DNA from: Trueperella pyogenes
GTDB lineage: Bacteria; Actinomycetota; Actinomycetes; Actinomycetales; Actinomycetaceae
Length of the DNA stretch: 64,000 nucleotides
Direction of reading: 5' to 3'
Assembly (NCBI RefSeq): GCF_900460345.1
Contig: NZ_UHHW01000002.1
Span: forward strand, 1,116,001-1,180,000
The notes below the pieces were generated by a model. It had not been told where the DNA came from. It ran no database searches and saw only the letters and a list, made by a program, of their open reading frames with translations. A program made the translations under genes and the position numbers. Below are positions 1 to 8,041 of this stretch, in pieces. The stretch's first letter is position 1. Each line of letters begins with the position of its first letter.

Positions 1-29
1 GCAAGCGGACGACCACTGCGAGAAAGCAT
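1..29 (-). CDS. 5' end of a truncated gene, possibly a PgsA-type phosphotransferase
   Basis: An ATG at 29 on the minus strand follows GGGAG with five bases between and reads MLSRSGRPL before the window edge cuts it. It lies 33 bases downstream of the thrS stop on the same strand, so it is probably cotranscribed with thrS. In many actinobacteria a CDP-alcohol phosphotransferase of the PgsA type lies near thrS and begins with a similar short peptide, but nine residues cannot establish identity. This is a weak call based on ribosome-binding site and context. Confidence 0.35.
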
Positions 30-61
30 GGTTACTCCCTATCGATTCCAGTCCCAAATTC

Positions 62-2077
62 CTACTGGTTCTCGTGCGCCTCAATCGCGGCGACGATGCG
101 TTCGATAGCATCATCTACCGCAATCCCGTTATCCTGAGAGCCATCCCTCATGCGGAAAGAGACTGCGCCGGCTTCGGCGTCGTCGCCACCCGCAATGAGC
201 GTGAAAGGAATCCTGTCCTTAGAAGCGTTACGAATTTTCTTTCCGAAGCGGTCATCCGAGGTGTCTACCTCCACACGCACGCCGCGCCTGCGGAGCTTGT
301 CAGCCACATCGAACAGGTAGTCGTTGAAGGCCTCGGCCACGGGCACGCAACGCACCTGGACCGGGGCGAGCCAGGCCGGGAACGCACCCGCATAGTGTTC
401 AGTGAGGACGCCGAAGAAACGCTCGATCGAGCCGAAGAGCGCACGGTGGATCATCACCGGCCGCTGACGGGTGCCATCGCTTGCTGTGTACTCGAGCTCA
501 AAGCGCTCAGGCAAATTGAAATCGAGCTGGATGGTCGACATCTGCCACGTGCGTCCAAGCGCATCCTTAGCCTGAACCGAAATCTTCGGACCATAGAAAG
601 CCGCACCCTCTGGATCTGGCACAAGCTCGAGACCCGACGCGGTCGCTACCTCCTCCAGGACGCGGGTTGACTCTTCCCACACGTCGTCGTCGCCGACGTA
701 CTTTTTGGGGTTCTTCGTCGACAGCTCGAGGTAGAAGTCATCGAGACCGTAGTCCTTAAGCAGCGACAAAACGAAGTCGAGGAGCGTGGTCAGCTCCGCC
801 TTCATCTGCGCGCGTGTGCAGTAGATATGGGCGTCATCCTGTGTGAAGCCGCGGGCACGAGTCAGCCCGTGCACGACGCCGGAGGCCTCATTGCGATACA
901 CAGTGCCGAACTCAAACAGCCGCAGCGGGAGTTCGCGGTAGGAGCGGCCGCGCGAACGGAAAATCAGATTGTGCATCGGACAATTCATCGGCTTGAGGTA
1001 GTAGTCTTGCCCTTCCTTGACCACGTTGCCCGCCTCGTCGACGACCTCGTCCATGTGCATGCACGGATACATGCCGTCGCGGTAGAAATCGAGATGCCCC
1101 GAGATCTCGAACAGGTTGCCCTTCGTGATGTGCGGCGTGTTGACGAAGGAGTAGCCGGCCTCGACGTGACGCTTGCGCGAATATTCCTCCATCACCATCC
1201 GGATAATGCCGCCCTTCGGATGGAATACCGCCAGGCCGGAGCCGATTTCATCCGGGAAAGAGAAGAGGTCAAGTTCCGTACCCAGCTTGCGGTGATCGCG
1301 CTTTTGCGCTTCCTCAATGCGCGTCCTGTAGGCCACCAGCTCGTCTTTAGTCGGCCAGGCAGTGCCGTAGATGCGCTGGAGGGAATCGTTGGCCTGGTCG
1401 CCGCGCCAATAGGCCGCCGACGAGCGGGTCAGCGCGAAGCCGTTGCCAATCAGTTTTGTGTTCGGCAGGTGCGGGCCACGGCACAGGTCGGTCCACACCA
1501 CCTCGCCGCGGCGGTTGACGTTGTCGTACATCGTCAGCTCACTGCCGCCCACCTCAATAGAGGCACCTTCGGCGGCCTGGTCGTTGTCCGCATCCGAACC
1601 GCCCTTGAGCGAGATGAGCTCGAGCTTGTAGGGCTGATCCGAGAGCTCGGCAGCGGCGGCGGCGTCGCAAATAGCCCGACGCACAAAACGCTGGCCCTCC
1701 TTGACAATACGAGCCATGTCCTTCTCCAGCTCTTTGAGGAGCTCCGGGGTGATCGCGGGGATATTACCGAAGTCGTAATAAAACCCGTCAGTAATGAATG
1801 GGCCGATGCCGAGGTTGACCTCAGGGAACTTATTCTGCACGGCCTGAGCGAGCACGTGGGTAGCCGAATGACGCAAAATATTAAGGCCATCGGGCTCGCC
1901 GATAGATACCCCTTCGACGTTCGCCCCATCAGGAAGCGTGGTCAAATCCGTAGCCAGATCCTTCAGTTCGCCGTCCACTCGCAACGCGACGATGTCGCGG
2001 TTGGACTTAAAATAGTCGATTCCGTTGATCGACTCGCTGATCTGCAACGAATCTCCATCAATCATCAGGTTGGGCAC
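62..2077 (-). CDS. thrS: threonyl-tRNA synthetase
   Basis: This cytoplasmic class II aminoacyl-tRNA synthetase charges tRNA-Thr with threonine. The protein has an N-terminal TGS domain, then the second additional domain with the editing-site [11 protein letters not shown] motif, then the class II catalytic core. Core motifs visible are [13 protein letters not shown] (zinc-ligand Cys), [13 protein letters not shown] (motif 2) and [11 protein letters not shown] (motif 3). A C-terminal anticodon-binding domain ends the protein. I chose the GTG at 2077 (about 671 residues) because GAGAGGA lies six bases upstream; a longer ATG at 2146 would add 23 residues that fit no thrS family start. It is divergent from sdaA. 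No T-box leader is visible upstream. Confidence 0.96.
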   Translation of the reverse strand: MPNLMIDGDSLQISESINGIDYFKSNRDIVALRVDGELKDLATDLTTLPDGANVEGVSIGEPDGLNILRHSATHVLAQAVQNKFPEVNLGIGPFITDGFYYDFGNIPAITPELLKELEKDMARIVKEGQRFVRRAICDAAAAAELSDQPYKLELISLKGGSDADNDQAAEGASIEVGGSELTMYDNVNRRGEVVWTDLCRGPHLPNTKLIGNGFALTRSSAAYWRGDQANDSLQRIYGTAWPTKDELVAYRTRIEEAQKRDHRKLGTELDLFSFPDEIGSGLAVFHPKGGIIRMVMEEYSRKRHVEAGYSFVNTPHITKGNLFEISGHLDFYRDGMYPCMHMDEVVDEAGNVVKEGQDYYLKPMNCPMHNLIFRSRGRSYRELPLRLFEFGTVYRNEASGVVHGLTRARGFTQDDAHIYCTRAQMKAELTTLLDFVLSLLKDYGLDDFYLELSTKNPKKYVGDDDVWEESTRVLEEVATASGLELVPDPEGAAFYGPKISVQAKDALGRTWQMSTIQLDFNLPERFELEYTASDGTRQRPVMIHRALFGSIERFFGVLTEHYAGAFPAWLAPVQVRCVPVAEAFNDYLFDVADKLRRRGVRVEVDTSDDRFGKKIRNASKDRIPFTLIAGGDDAEAGAVSFRMRDGSQDNGIAVDDAIERIVAAIEAHENQ

Positions 2078-2184
2078 GATGGTTCCTCTCACATCCGGTA
2101 CGCACATACGAGCTGCACTTTGCTCATCATACCCCGGCCACGGCACGCCACTTTCCCACCTTCATGTGAAGCCCTACATACCGT

Positions 2185-2190
2185 TACTAT
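2185..2190 (+). promoter_or_regulatory. -10 box of sdaA (predicted leaderless)
   Basis: TACTAT lies six bases before the sdaA ATG at 2197, with TTCATG 18 bases further upstream as a poor -35. No Shine-Dalgarno sequence is present, so the transcript probably begins at the start codon. Confidence 0.55.
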
Positions 2191-2196
2191 CGATCC

Positions 2197-3567
2197 ATGA
2201 GTTTAAGCGTCTTCGACCTATTTAAGATCGGTATCGGCCCGTCCTCCTCGCACACGTCTGGCCCTATGACTGCTGCCTACATGTTCACCGCTCTCCTGTC
2301 CAAAGACGTGAGCGCGGTACGCGTACGCCTCTACGGCTCACTGGGTGCAACCGGGATCGGGCACGGCACCGACAAGGCCGTTATCCTCGGCCTCATGGGT
2401 AACGAGCCGGCCAGCGTTCGCCCCGAACTCGTCAACGACGCCGTCACTGCAGTACGCACCGATCATCGCCTCCCCCTCGCCACGGCTGACGGCCAAGTCC
2501 TCATCAATTTTGACCCGGCCACCGACATCGAGCTCATCGGTCGCACCGAGCTCCCCGGACACCCCAATGGCATGACGATCGAGGCTTGGCAGGGCAAAGA
2601 GAAAATCGAGCGCACGTATTACTCCGTAGGTGGCGGCTTCGTGGTGTGCCAGCAAGACGCCACCAAAGCGATTATCCCCACCGCAGATCTGCCTTTCGCG
2701 TTCCGAACGGCCGACGAGCTACTCCTCATCTGCAAGCGCGAAGGGATGTCGATTGCCGATATCGCCCGGGCAAACGAACAAGCTCTGCACACCGACGAGG
2801 AAATATCTGTGGGACTGGCAACAATTTGGGAGGTCATGCAGCAATGCGTGAATGCTGGCCTCACCCAGGAGGGGATCCTGCCTGGCGGCCTACAGGTGCA
2901 GCGGCGCGCACCGGGTCTACACCGGGCGCTGCGTGCCGAGTCAGAATCCGCTGATCCGTTGCGTGCCATGGACTGGATCGGCCTCTACGCGCTCGCAGTC
3001 AATGAGGAGAACGCCGGCGGCGGCCGCGTCGTCACCGCCCCGACCAACGGCGCAGCTGGCATTATTCCGGCCGTCATGCACTATTGCCGCGATTTCATTG
3101 GCCTCGATGCACGTTCCGTGGAAACGTTCCTGCTCACCGCCGGGGCGATCGGGATGATCTTCAAGACCACTGCCTCGATCTCGGGCGCAGAGGTCGGCTG
3201 CCAGGGCGAGGTCGGTTCGGCCTGTTCAATGGCCGCTGCAGGTCTGGCTGCGGTGCTCGGCGGCAGCCCGCAACAGGTAGAGAACGCTGCGGAGATCGCA
3301 ATGGAGCATAACCTGGGGCTGACCTGCGATCCCGTCGGCGGCCTCGTGCAAATCCCCTGCATTGAACGCAACGCCATAGCCGCGATAAAAGCCGTGGCAG
3401 CCACTCGCACTGCTCTACGCGGAGACGGCTCGCACCTAGTCTCCTTAGATTCCGTCATCGCCACGATGCGCGAAACGGGTAGGGATATGCAGGCCAAATA
3501 CAAGGAGACCGCACTAGGCGGGCTGGCCGTACATGTCGGCGTCGGCGTCAATGTGGTCGAATGCTGA
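2197..3567 (+). CDS. sdaA: L-serine dehydratase (L-serine ammonia-lyase), single-chain iron-sulfur type
   Basis: The enzyme deaminates L-serine to pyruvate and ammonia in the cytoplasm. At 456 residues it has the single-chain layout: an N-terminal beta domain starting [20 protein letters not shown], then the alpha domain with [17 protein letters not shown]. Cluster-binding cysteines sit in [17 protein letters not shown] and [14 protein letters not shown], as in the oxygen-sensitive [4Fe-4S] family. It stands alone, divergent from thrS and convergent with the response-regulator gene 22 bases away. The start has no ribosome-binding site but TACTAT sits six bases upstream, which suggests a leaderless message. 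Confidence 0.95.
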   Translation: MSLSVFDLFKIGIGPSSSHTSGPMTAAYMFTALLSKDVSAVRVRLYGSLGATGIGHGTDKAVILGLMGNEPASVRPELVNDAVTAVRTDHRLPLATADGQVLINFDPATDIELIGRTELPGHPNGMTIEAWQGKEKIERTYYSVGGGFVVCQQDATKAIIPTADLPFAFRTADELLLICKREGMSIADIARANEQALHTDEEISVGLATIWEVMQQCVNAGLTQEGILPGGLQVQRRAPGLHRALRAESESADPLRAMDWIGLYALAVNEENAGGGRVVTAPTNGAAGIIPAVMHYCRDFIGLDARSVETFLLTAGAIGMIFKTTASISGAEVGCQGEVGSACSMAAAGLAAVLGGSPQQVENAAEIAMEHNLGLTCDPVGGLVQIPCIERNAIAAIKAVAATRTALRGDGSHLVSLDSVIATMRETGRDMQAKYKETALGGLAVHVGVGVNVVEC

Positions 3568-3589
3568 CGGTGGCCCGCCTCAGTCATAG

Positions 3590-4240
3590 CTAGATTCCGC
3601 GGGCGGCAGCCCAACGCGAGAGCTCCTTGCGGTTGGACAGCTGCAACTTGCGCAGGCATGCTGAAACGTGGGTCTCAACCGTTTTGACCGAGATAAACAG
3701 TTCAGCCGCCACCTCTTTATACGTGTATCCGCGCGCGATGAGTCGCATGACGTCCTGTTCTCGCGCCGAGAGGCGATCGAGCTCCTCGTCGTGCTCAGCC
3801 ACTGCGCTGCGCGACGTGCCAAAAGCATCGAGGACAAAACCGGCGAGCTTAGGCGAAAAGGCGGCGTCGCCAGCCATAACGCGCTGGAGGGCTTCAATGA
3901 GATCGCCGGAATTGATCGACTTTGTCACATATCCTCGTGCACCCGAGCGAACCACTGAGACGACATCCTCAGCCGCATCCGATACTGACAGCGCCAAGAA
4001 GCGCGGTTTGTTTCCCGCACCGCTAAGCACCTTCCGGATGACCTCGCCGCCACCGCCTCCGGACCCACCAGGAAGGTGCACGTCAAGCAGCACGACGTCG
4101 CTCGCAACAGCCGCGATGACGTCAATCGCCTCGTCTACGCTAGCTGCCTGACCCACAACTTCCACGCCGTCATGGGCATCAATCTGCGCGACAATACCCG
4201 CACGCACCAAGGCATGATCGTCAACGACAATAACTTTCAT
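3590..4240 (-). CDS. LuxR/NarL-family response regulator
   Basis: This cytoplasmic DNA-binding regulator is the partner of the kinase encoded just upstream. Residues 1-120 are a receiver domain beginning MKVIVVDDHALVRAGI, with the phospho-acceptor Asp in VVLLDVHLPGG near residue 53. Residues about 150-210 are a LuxR-type helix-turn-helix (LSAREQDVMRLIARGY then SVKTVETHVSACLRKL). A glycine-rich stretch SGGGGGE follows the phospho-acceptor loop and is longer than usual. Its ATG overlaps the kinase stop by four bases (ATGA), so the two are translationally coupled. The target is not known; the TCAGGG repeats at 5464-5511 are a candidate site. Confidence 0.92.
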   Translation of the reverse strand: MKVIVVDDHALVRAGIVAQIDAHDGVEVVGQAASVDEAIDVIAAVASDVVLLDVHLPGGSGGGGGEVIRKVLSGAGNKPRFLALSVSDAAEDVVSVVRSGARGYVTKSINSGDLIEALQRVMAGDAAFSPKLAGFVLDAFGTSRSAVAEHDEELDRLSAREQDVMRLIARGYTYKEVAAELFISVKTVETHVSACLRKLQLSNRKELSRWAAARGI

Positions 4241-5412
4241 TTCTCCCTCTTATCATCGCTGGAAACCCCGATATGCACCTCAGTTCCGCCGGAAGGCAGT
4301 GGCGAGCGCACATTCACATGCCCATCCACGCGTTCCATGCGCCCATAGATCGAGTGCCGAATACCCCGGCGATCCTCACCGATGGCCCCCATATCAAATC
4401 CCTCACCGCGGTCGCGCACCCACACGTCTATGCCCTCGCCTAACTCGGCGTATACCGAAATCGGGCTGCTCCCATGTTTGCAGGCGTTTGTCAGCGCTTC
4501 ACCAGCGGCGTCAATGACAGCTTGCGTCTTGGCACTAATTTGCGTATCGCCCGTAATGACGACGTCGATCTCCGCGCCGTACGTCGCTTCGATATCACGT
4601 GCACGCCGGGTCAACACCGCCGCGACGGAAGTTTCATCACCCCGGTCAGAATACAAGTAATCGCGCAACTCCGCCTCCTGCTGGCGAGCCAGGAGGCGGA
4701 CGGCATCGGCGTCGTCGGCACGCGAGCGGATGAGTGCGAGCGTTTGCAGAACGGAGTCGTGAAGATGAGCAGCGATATCAGCGCGCGTTTCTTCTCGAAT
4801 AAGCTGCGCCTTCTGCTCCTCGGCATAGATACGTGAACGCATTTGCGATGGATAGGTGACAAACGCCACCGTCGCCAACACTGCCAGGCCGGCACCGACA
4901 GCGGTCTTCAGATGACTACCTCCAGATAGATTCCCAATGGCGATAACACCGCCCATTCCGGCCACCAGTAGCCCCACAGCCAACGCCAGGTTGGCCCAAC
5001 GGCCTTGAACAGACCAGGCAATCGCCCCGCCGATGAGCACGAGCACGATCGGCAGCACCCATTGCGTCAGCGGAAAGACGCCCCCAATCATGGCTAAGAC
5101 GGCGAGCACACTGAATACACCAAGCATCACTGCGATCGTGGCGCGCGGTTGGGTGCCTGTGGCCAGCGGCTTGACCAGACGTCGTTTACGCGCATCCACC
5201 CCTGCGCGAGGGAGAACCATCGCAAGCACGATGTAGAGCACCGGCACAAGAATTGTCCAGGACAGCAGCGCCACGCCCCATCGCCACACTTTGACCGAGC
5301 CACCCAAATGAGTGGCTAGCCCCCGGCATACGCCAGCTAGGACTTTGGGCTCGCGACGTAACAACTCGGGACGCTCGGTAGCCCACGGTGCAAGAAGATC
5401 TGTGTACGTCAT
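4237..5412 (-). CDS. sensor histidine kinase with N-terminal PspC domain
   Basis: This is a membrane sensor of the HisKA_3/NarL-kinase type, 391 residues. Residues about 12-70 form a PspC domain (REPKVLAGVCRGLATHLGG followed by a hydrophobic segment). Several more transmembrane segments follow to about residue 190. The dimerisation helix carries the phospho-acceptor His in AAHLHDSVLQTLALIRS, and the ATPase domain shows the N-box EALTNACKHG and the G-box RDRGEGFDMGAIG. PspC domains in actinobacterial kinases are linked to envelope stress, so envelope perturbation is the likely input (inference). GACGAT lies six bases before the ATG and no ribosome-binding site is visible. The gene is divergent from a second PspC-domain gene. 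Confidence 0.92.
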   Translation of the reverse strand: MTYTDLLAPWATERPELLRREPKVLAGVCRGLATHLGGSVKVWRWGVALLSWTILVPVLYIVLAMVLPRAGVDARKRRLVKPLATGTQPRATIAVMLGVFSVLAVLAMIGGVFPLTQWVLPIVLVLIGGAIAWSVQGRWANLALAVGLLVAGMGGVIAIGNLSGGSHLKTAVGAGLAVLATVAFVTYPSQMRSRIYAEEQKAQLIREETRADIAAHLHDSVLQTLALIRSRADDADAVRLLARQQEAELRDYLYSDRGDETSVAAVLTRRARDIEATYGAEIDVVITGDTQISAKTQAVIDAAGEALTNACKHGSSPISVYAELGEGIDVWVRDRGEGFDMGAIGEDRRGIRHSIYGRMERVDGHVNVRSPLPSGGTEVHIGVSSDDKREK

Positions 5413-5463
5413 GTCTTGATCGTCTCACCCTGTCCCCCAATAGCCAACCCTGCTCAGCATAAA

Positions 5464-5511
5464 TCAGGGATCGCAAGGTGGTTTTCAGGGATCTTTCAGG
5501 GGTGTTCAGGG
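5464..5511. promoter_or_regulatory. four TCAGGG direct repeats at helical spacing
   Basis: TCAGGG occurs at 5464, 5485, 5496 and 5506, so start-to-start distances are 21, 11 and 10 bases, close to whole helical turns. The block sits in the 134-bp gap between the divergent kinase and PspC genes. It looks like a multi-site operator, most simply for the adjacent LuxR-type regulator; the binding protein is inferred. Confidence 0.5.
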
Positions 5512-5546
5512 TAGCTGCGTCACCAGTTTTACCGAAGACTTAAACT

Positions 5547-6890
5547 ATGAACATATATGACTCCCTTCGTTCTCGGCCATTGCGCCGCACTCCCGACAAG
5601 CTCCTCGGTGGCCTGTGTTCCGGCTTGGCCCACCGTTGGGGCATCTCACCTGTCCTCGTCCGTATCGGCATGATCCTCCTCATGCTCGTCGGAGGACTCG
5701 GCCTGGTGGTCTACGGACTCGGATGGCTCTTCGTTCCCGATTACGAGACAGATGAGATCGTTGCCGAAGGGGCGCTGCGCAACCCCGACGCCGCCGTGGC
5801 CGCTGCCGTGATCCTCATCCTCGTCGGTGCTGCTGTCTTTATTCCCTTCGCTGGAGCGTGGATATTTGCCGCTTTGGATCGGGCGCCCTTTGTGCTGGTC
5901 ATCATCGGCATCGTCGTCGTCTTTGCTTTCCTCATGTTCCGTCAGCGAAGGGAGAGGAAAGAATACATGCTCTCCCCGACATTGGTGGGTCCCCTGCCGC
6001 AGCCCGAAGATTTAGCTCCTCAAACGACGCCGATGCCAAGGCCCATCAAGGCGCCTAGACCCAAAAAGCCTGCCTTGTCAGCGCGTGCAATCTACCTATT
6101 CCTCGCCGCGGCACTAATTGGAGTAGCCCTCGCACTGTTGTTCACGCCCGGAAAAGTTGCCTCCATTCTCATGGCGTTTGCTGTGGGGCTAGCCGTCGTT
6201 GCCGCCGGCGTCATCTACGCCGGAATGCGCGGGCTGCGGGCAACATGGCTGACTGCCCTAACGTGGATCCTGGCCCTCCAAACCGCTTGTGCACTCGCGC
6301 TCGCCATGGCGATGCCTACCTCGATGATCCAATCCCCCGCACTCAACATCTTCTCTTCCAGAACGGACAGCTTTCCTTCAGTTTTTGCCACTCACGTCCC
6401 CACTATCAATTCAGCAATTGATGCTCACAACCTGCACCATGTCGATACCCTCGTGCTCGCCGGTAATCCTTTCAAAATTCGCGAAGATGCGCCGGTCATC
6501 TTCGAAATAACACGTCGTGAGGGTGCTTGGGGTGACTCATGGATTCACCTCAGCGGATACCAGCCCTGGGACATCTCCACTCGTGAGCAAAAATGGCAAT
6601 TGCCTCTCAAAGATGGCAAAGCCAATAAAGAACCCGAGCAGTGGTGGCACATTGTCCCCATCGAACGCGGGCAGACCATACGGATCGCCTCTCCAGCTGC
6701 AGCGTCGTCGCCTTCCACAGCAAAAATCGTGAAAATCACCTATTCGTACGGCACAATGACCATCCGTGGAAAGGCTGCAGACAAGAAAGACGATCAGCAG
6801 GCAAAACCGGCCGATACGAATCACGAACCGGCCAGCCTGATCCCCGAACCCCAAACTAGCCCCTCCCTAGCATCTGAAGGAGAAAAATAA
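5547..6890 (+). CDS. PspC domain-containing multi-pass membrane protein
   Basis: Residues about 10-65 form a PspC domain (LRRTPDKLLGGLCSGLAHRWG followed by a hydrophobic helix and a GLGWLFVPDY end). Further hydrophobic helices occur near residues 90-130, 178-195, 205-225 and 235-250. The C-terminal 190 residues are hydrophilic, probably extracellular, and end in a Lys/Pro/Glu-rich tail. It belongs to the PspC-kinase-regulator modules common in actinobacteria and is probably a stress-responsive envelope protein controlled by the divergent two-component system. The ATG has no ribosome-binding site; the gene stop overlaps the next ATG by one base. The exact function is unknown. Confidence 0.85.
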   Translation: MNIYDSLRSRPLRRTPDKLLGGLCSGLAHRWGISPVLVRIGMILLMLVGGLGLVVYGLGWLFVPDYETDEIVAEGALRNPDAAVAAAVILILVGAAVFIPFAGAWIFAALDRAPFVLVIIGIVVVFAFLMFRQRRERKEYMLSPTLVGPLPQPEDLAPQTTPMPRPIKAPRPKKPALSARAIYLFLAAALIGVALALLFTPGKVASILMAFAVGLAVVAAGVIYAGMRGLRATWLTALTWILALQTACALALAMAMPTSMIQSPALNIFSSRTDSFPSVFATHVPTINSAIDAHNLHHVDTLVLAGNPFKIREDAPVIFEITRREGAWGDSWIHLSGYQPWDISTREQKWQLPLKDGKANKEPEQWWHIVPIERGQTIRIASPAAASSPSTAKIVKITYSYGTMTIRGKAADKKDDQQAKPADTNHEPASLIPEPQTSPSLASEGEK

Positions 6891-7075
6891 TGCGTGCTTC
6901 CACCACAATCTTCGGCACCCTCGCCCTCGTTCTGGCTACCGCCGGAATCACCCGCGCTGCAGGAGTCGTCGTCGACGTACGTCTCTTCGTCGTCATCGCC
7001 CTACTGATCACCTCCGTACTGCTCGGATTGAGCGCATTTGCGGGACGCGAGGATCAGGAACAGACTGATCAGTAA
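6890..7075 (+). CDS. small membrane protein, 61 residues
   Basis: The protein has two hydrophobic segments, about residues 7-25 and 31-50, separated by a short loop containing VVVDVRLF, and a charged tail REDQEQTDQ. Its ATG shares one base with the stop of the PspC gene (TAATG), and GGAG lies just upstream, so it is coupled to that gene. Small two-helix proteins often accompany PspC genes in actinobacteria. I do not recognise a named family. It is likely a partner or regulator of the upstream membrane protein (inference). Confidence 0.75.
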   Translation: MRASTTIFGTLALVLATAGITRAAGVVVDVRLFVVIALLITSVLLGLSAFAGREDQEQTDQ

Positions 7076-7104
7076 ATCTGGTAAGACGGTAAATCTGGCA
7101 AAAT

Positions 7105-7137
7105 ACGGGGGCAGCCGCCAATTGCGGCTGCCCCCGT
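7105..7137. terminator. strong hairpin, 14-bp perfect stem
   Basis: The arms 7105-7118 and 7124-7137 are perfectly complementary, GC-rich, and close a five-base loop. On the plus strand no T-run follows; on the minus strand ATTTTG follows. It lies 30 bases after the PspC operon and probably stops transcription from either side. Confidence 0.75.
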
Positions 7138-7392
7138 AGGTTGTGTCCAGACGGCCTTGCCTTCCTAAGCCGCACCGCGCTCGTCGAAACAGGCTCTCGC
7201 CTACTGAAGCCGTGCCCGGCAGATAACATGAATATAGACCCTACCAGGCCCGTATATGAATCGGTGGCCAATATTTTCAAAAGAACTGTCGGGAGGCGGG
7301 TTATACGAAGCTTGTCCAATCAACGACACGCCGCCATAAGACCCACTTTTTGACGCCTAGCCCGCTAAGGCATGCTTCGAAGATGACAAAAT
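7138..7392. other. gene-free interval containing repeat copy A
   Basis: No convincing coding frame is present between the PspC operon hairpin and the tRNA terminator. The only structure I see is the dispersed repeat at 7220-7293. The rest is unremarkable. Confidence 0.6.
7220..7293 (-). repeat. dispersed 74-bp intergenic repeat, copy A
   Basis: Read on the minus strand, this 74-bp stretch matches 56429-56502 at about 57 of 74 positions by hand alignment without gaps. The longest shared block contains CGACAGTTCTTTTGAA. Similarity continues a little further upstream as ACCCGCCT versus ACCCACCT. The copy lies in a convergent gap between the PspC operon and the minus-strand tRNA cluster. Confidence 0.75.
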
Positions 7393-7412
7393 CCCCGAAC
7401 CAACGTCCGGGG
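7393..7412 (-). terminator. terminator of the tRNA-Gly-Cys-Val operon
   Basis: Read on the minus strand, an eight-base stem with one mismatch (CCCCGGAC / GTTCGGGG) closes a GTTG loop and is followed by ATTTTGT. It lies four bases after the encoded CCA of tRNA-Val. Confidence 0.75.
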
Positions 7413-7415
7413 CTT

Positions 7416-7492
7416 TGGTGGGCGATACTGGATTCGAACCAGTGACCTCTTCCGTGTCGAGGAAGCGCGCTAACCAACTGCGCCAATCGCCC
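7416..7492 (-). tRNA. tRNA-Val (anticodon GAC)
   Basis: A complete cloverleaf can be folded: acceptor GGGCGAT/ATCGCCC, discriminator A at 7419, encoded CCA at 7416-7418, T-loop TTCGAAT and anticodon stem CTTCC/GGAAG. The seven-base anticodon loop reads TCGACAC, which gives anticodon GAC at 7456-7458. Position 33 is then C rather than the near-universal U. It is the last gene of a Gly-Cys-Val cluster. Confidence 0.93.
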
Positions 7493-7500
7493 TTATTGAG

Positions 7501-7571
7501 AGGTGGGTACGGGATTCGAACCCGTGTATACGGCTTTGCAGGCCGCTGCCTCGCCTCTCGGCCAACCCACC
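7501..7571 (-). tRNA. tRNA-Cys (anticodon GCA)
   Basis: The acceptor stem is GGTGGGT/ACCCACC, and the anticodon stem GCGGC/GCCGT holds the loop CTGCAAA, giving anticodon GCA. The discriminator base is U, the identity element of tRNA-Cys. CCA is not encoded. It lies between tRNA-Gly and tRNA-Val. Confidence 0.95.
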
Positions 7572-7607
7572 ATGTGGTTTCAGTAGCTGAAAGCTACCTG
7601 GCCTTCG

Positions 7608-7680
7608 AGCGGATGACGGGATTCGAACCCGCGACCCCCACCTTGGCAAGGTGGTGCTCTACCAGCTGAGCTACATCCGC
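7608..7680 (-). tRNA. tRNA-Gly (anticodon GCC)
   Basis: The acceptor is GCGGATG/CATCCGC with a U discriminator, and the anticodon arm CCACC-TTGCCAA-GGTGG gives GCC. The D-arm AGCTCAGCTGGTAGAGC and T-loop TTCGAAT are standard. CCA is not encoded. It is the first gene of the minus-strand cluster. Confidence 0.96.
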
Positions 7681-7842
7681 ATATCATCTCGACGTTTTTC
7701 GTCTCGTTGACTGCCTGATAAATATAGCCAGATTTCCGAAGCGGTGTCTAATCGGAACAACGTGACGTGCGCTACGCCCATTTCGTTTGCTTCCGCGCTT
7801 CGTTGTCGACTACTGTCAGGGAACAGAGATTTATAGATCTTT

Positions 7843-7914
<72 letters not shown>

Positions 7915-8041
7915 CAAACAACCACCGCTTTGATGGCGCTTTGCCTATGATCTCAGCTCCTATCTCCCCCCAGGCTTCGTAAGTTTTCGCCAATGGGTTC
8001 ACTTTTACACAAACGATCGCTAGACATGAGATTCTAGTGAT

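Noticed and set aside
2078..2196. Possible T-box or other leader for thrS
   Set aside because: Only a short gap is present, with no T-box consensus or antiterminator; actinobacterial thrS genes do not usually have one.
827..2200. A 457-codon open frame on the plus strand opposite thrS
   Set aside because: It is fully antisense to thrS, has no ribosome-binding site or recognisable domain, and such frames are common opposite GC-rich genes.
7301..7486. A 61-codon frame over the tRNA-Val and its terminator
   Set aside because: It overlaps a tRNA gene on its own strand and has no independent support.
7415..7669. A short protein with GDTGFEPVTSSVS-like text
   Set aside because: This is the well-known false protein produced by reading the antisense of tRNA genes; the tRNA folds explain the sequence.
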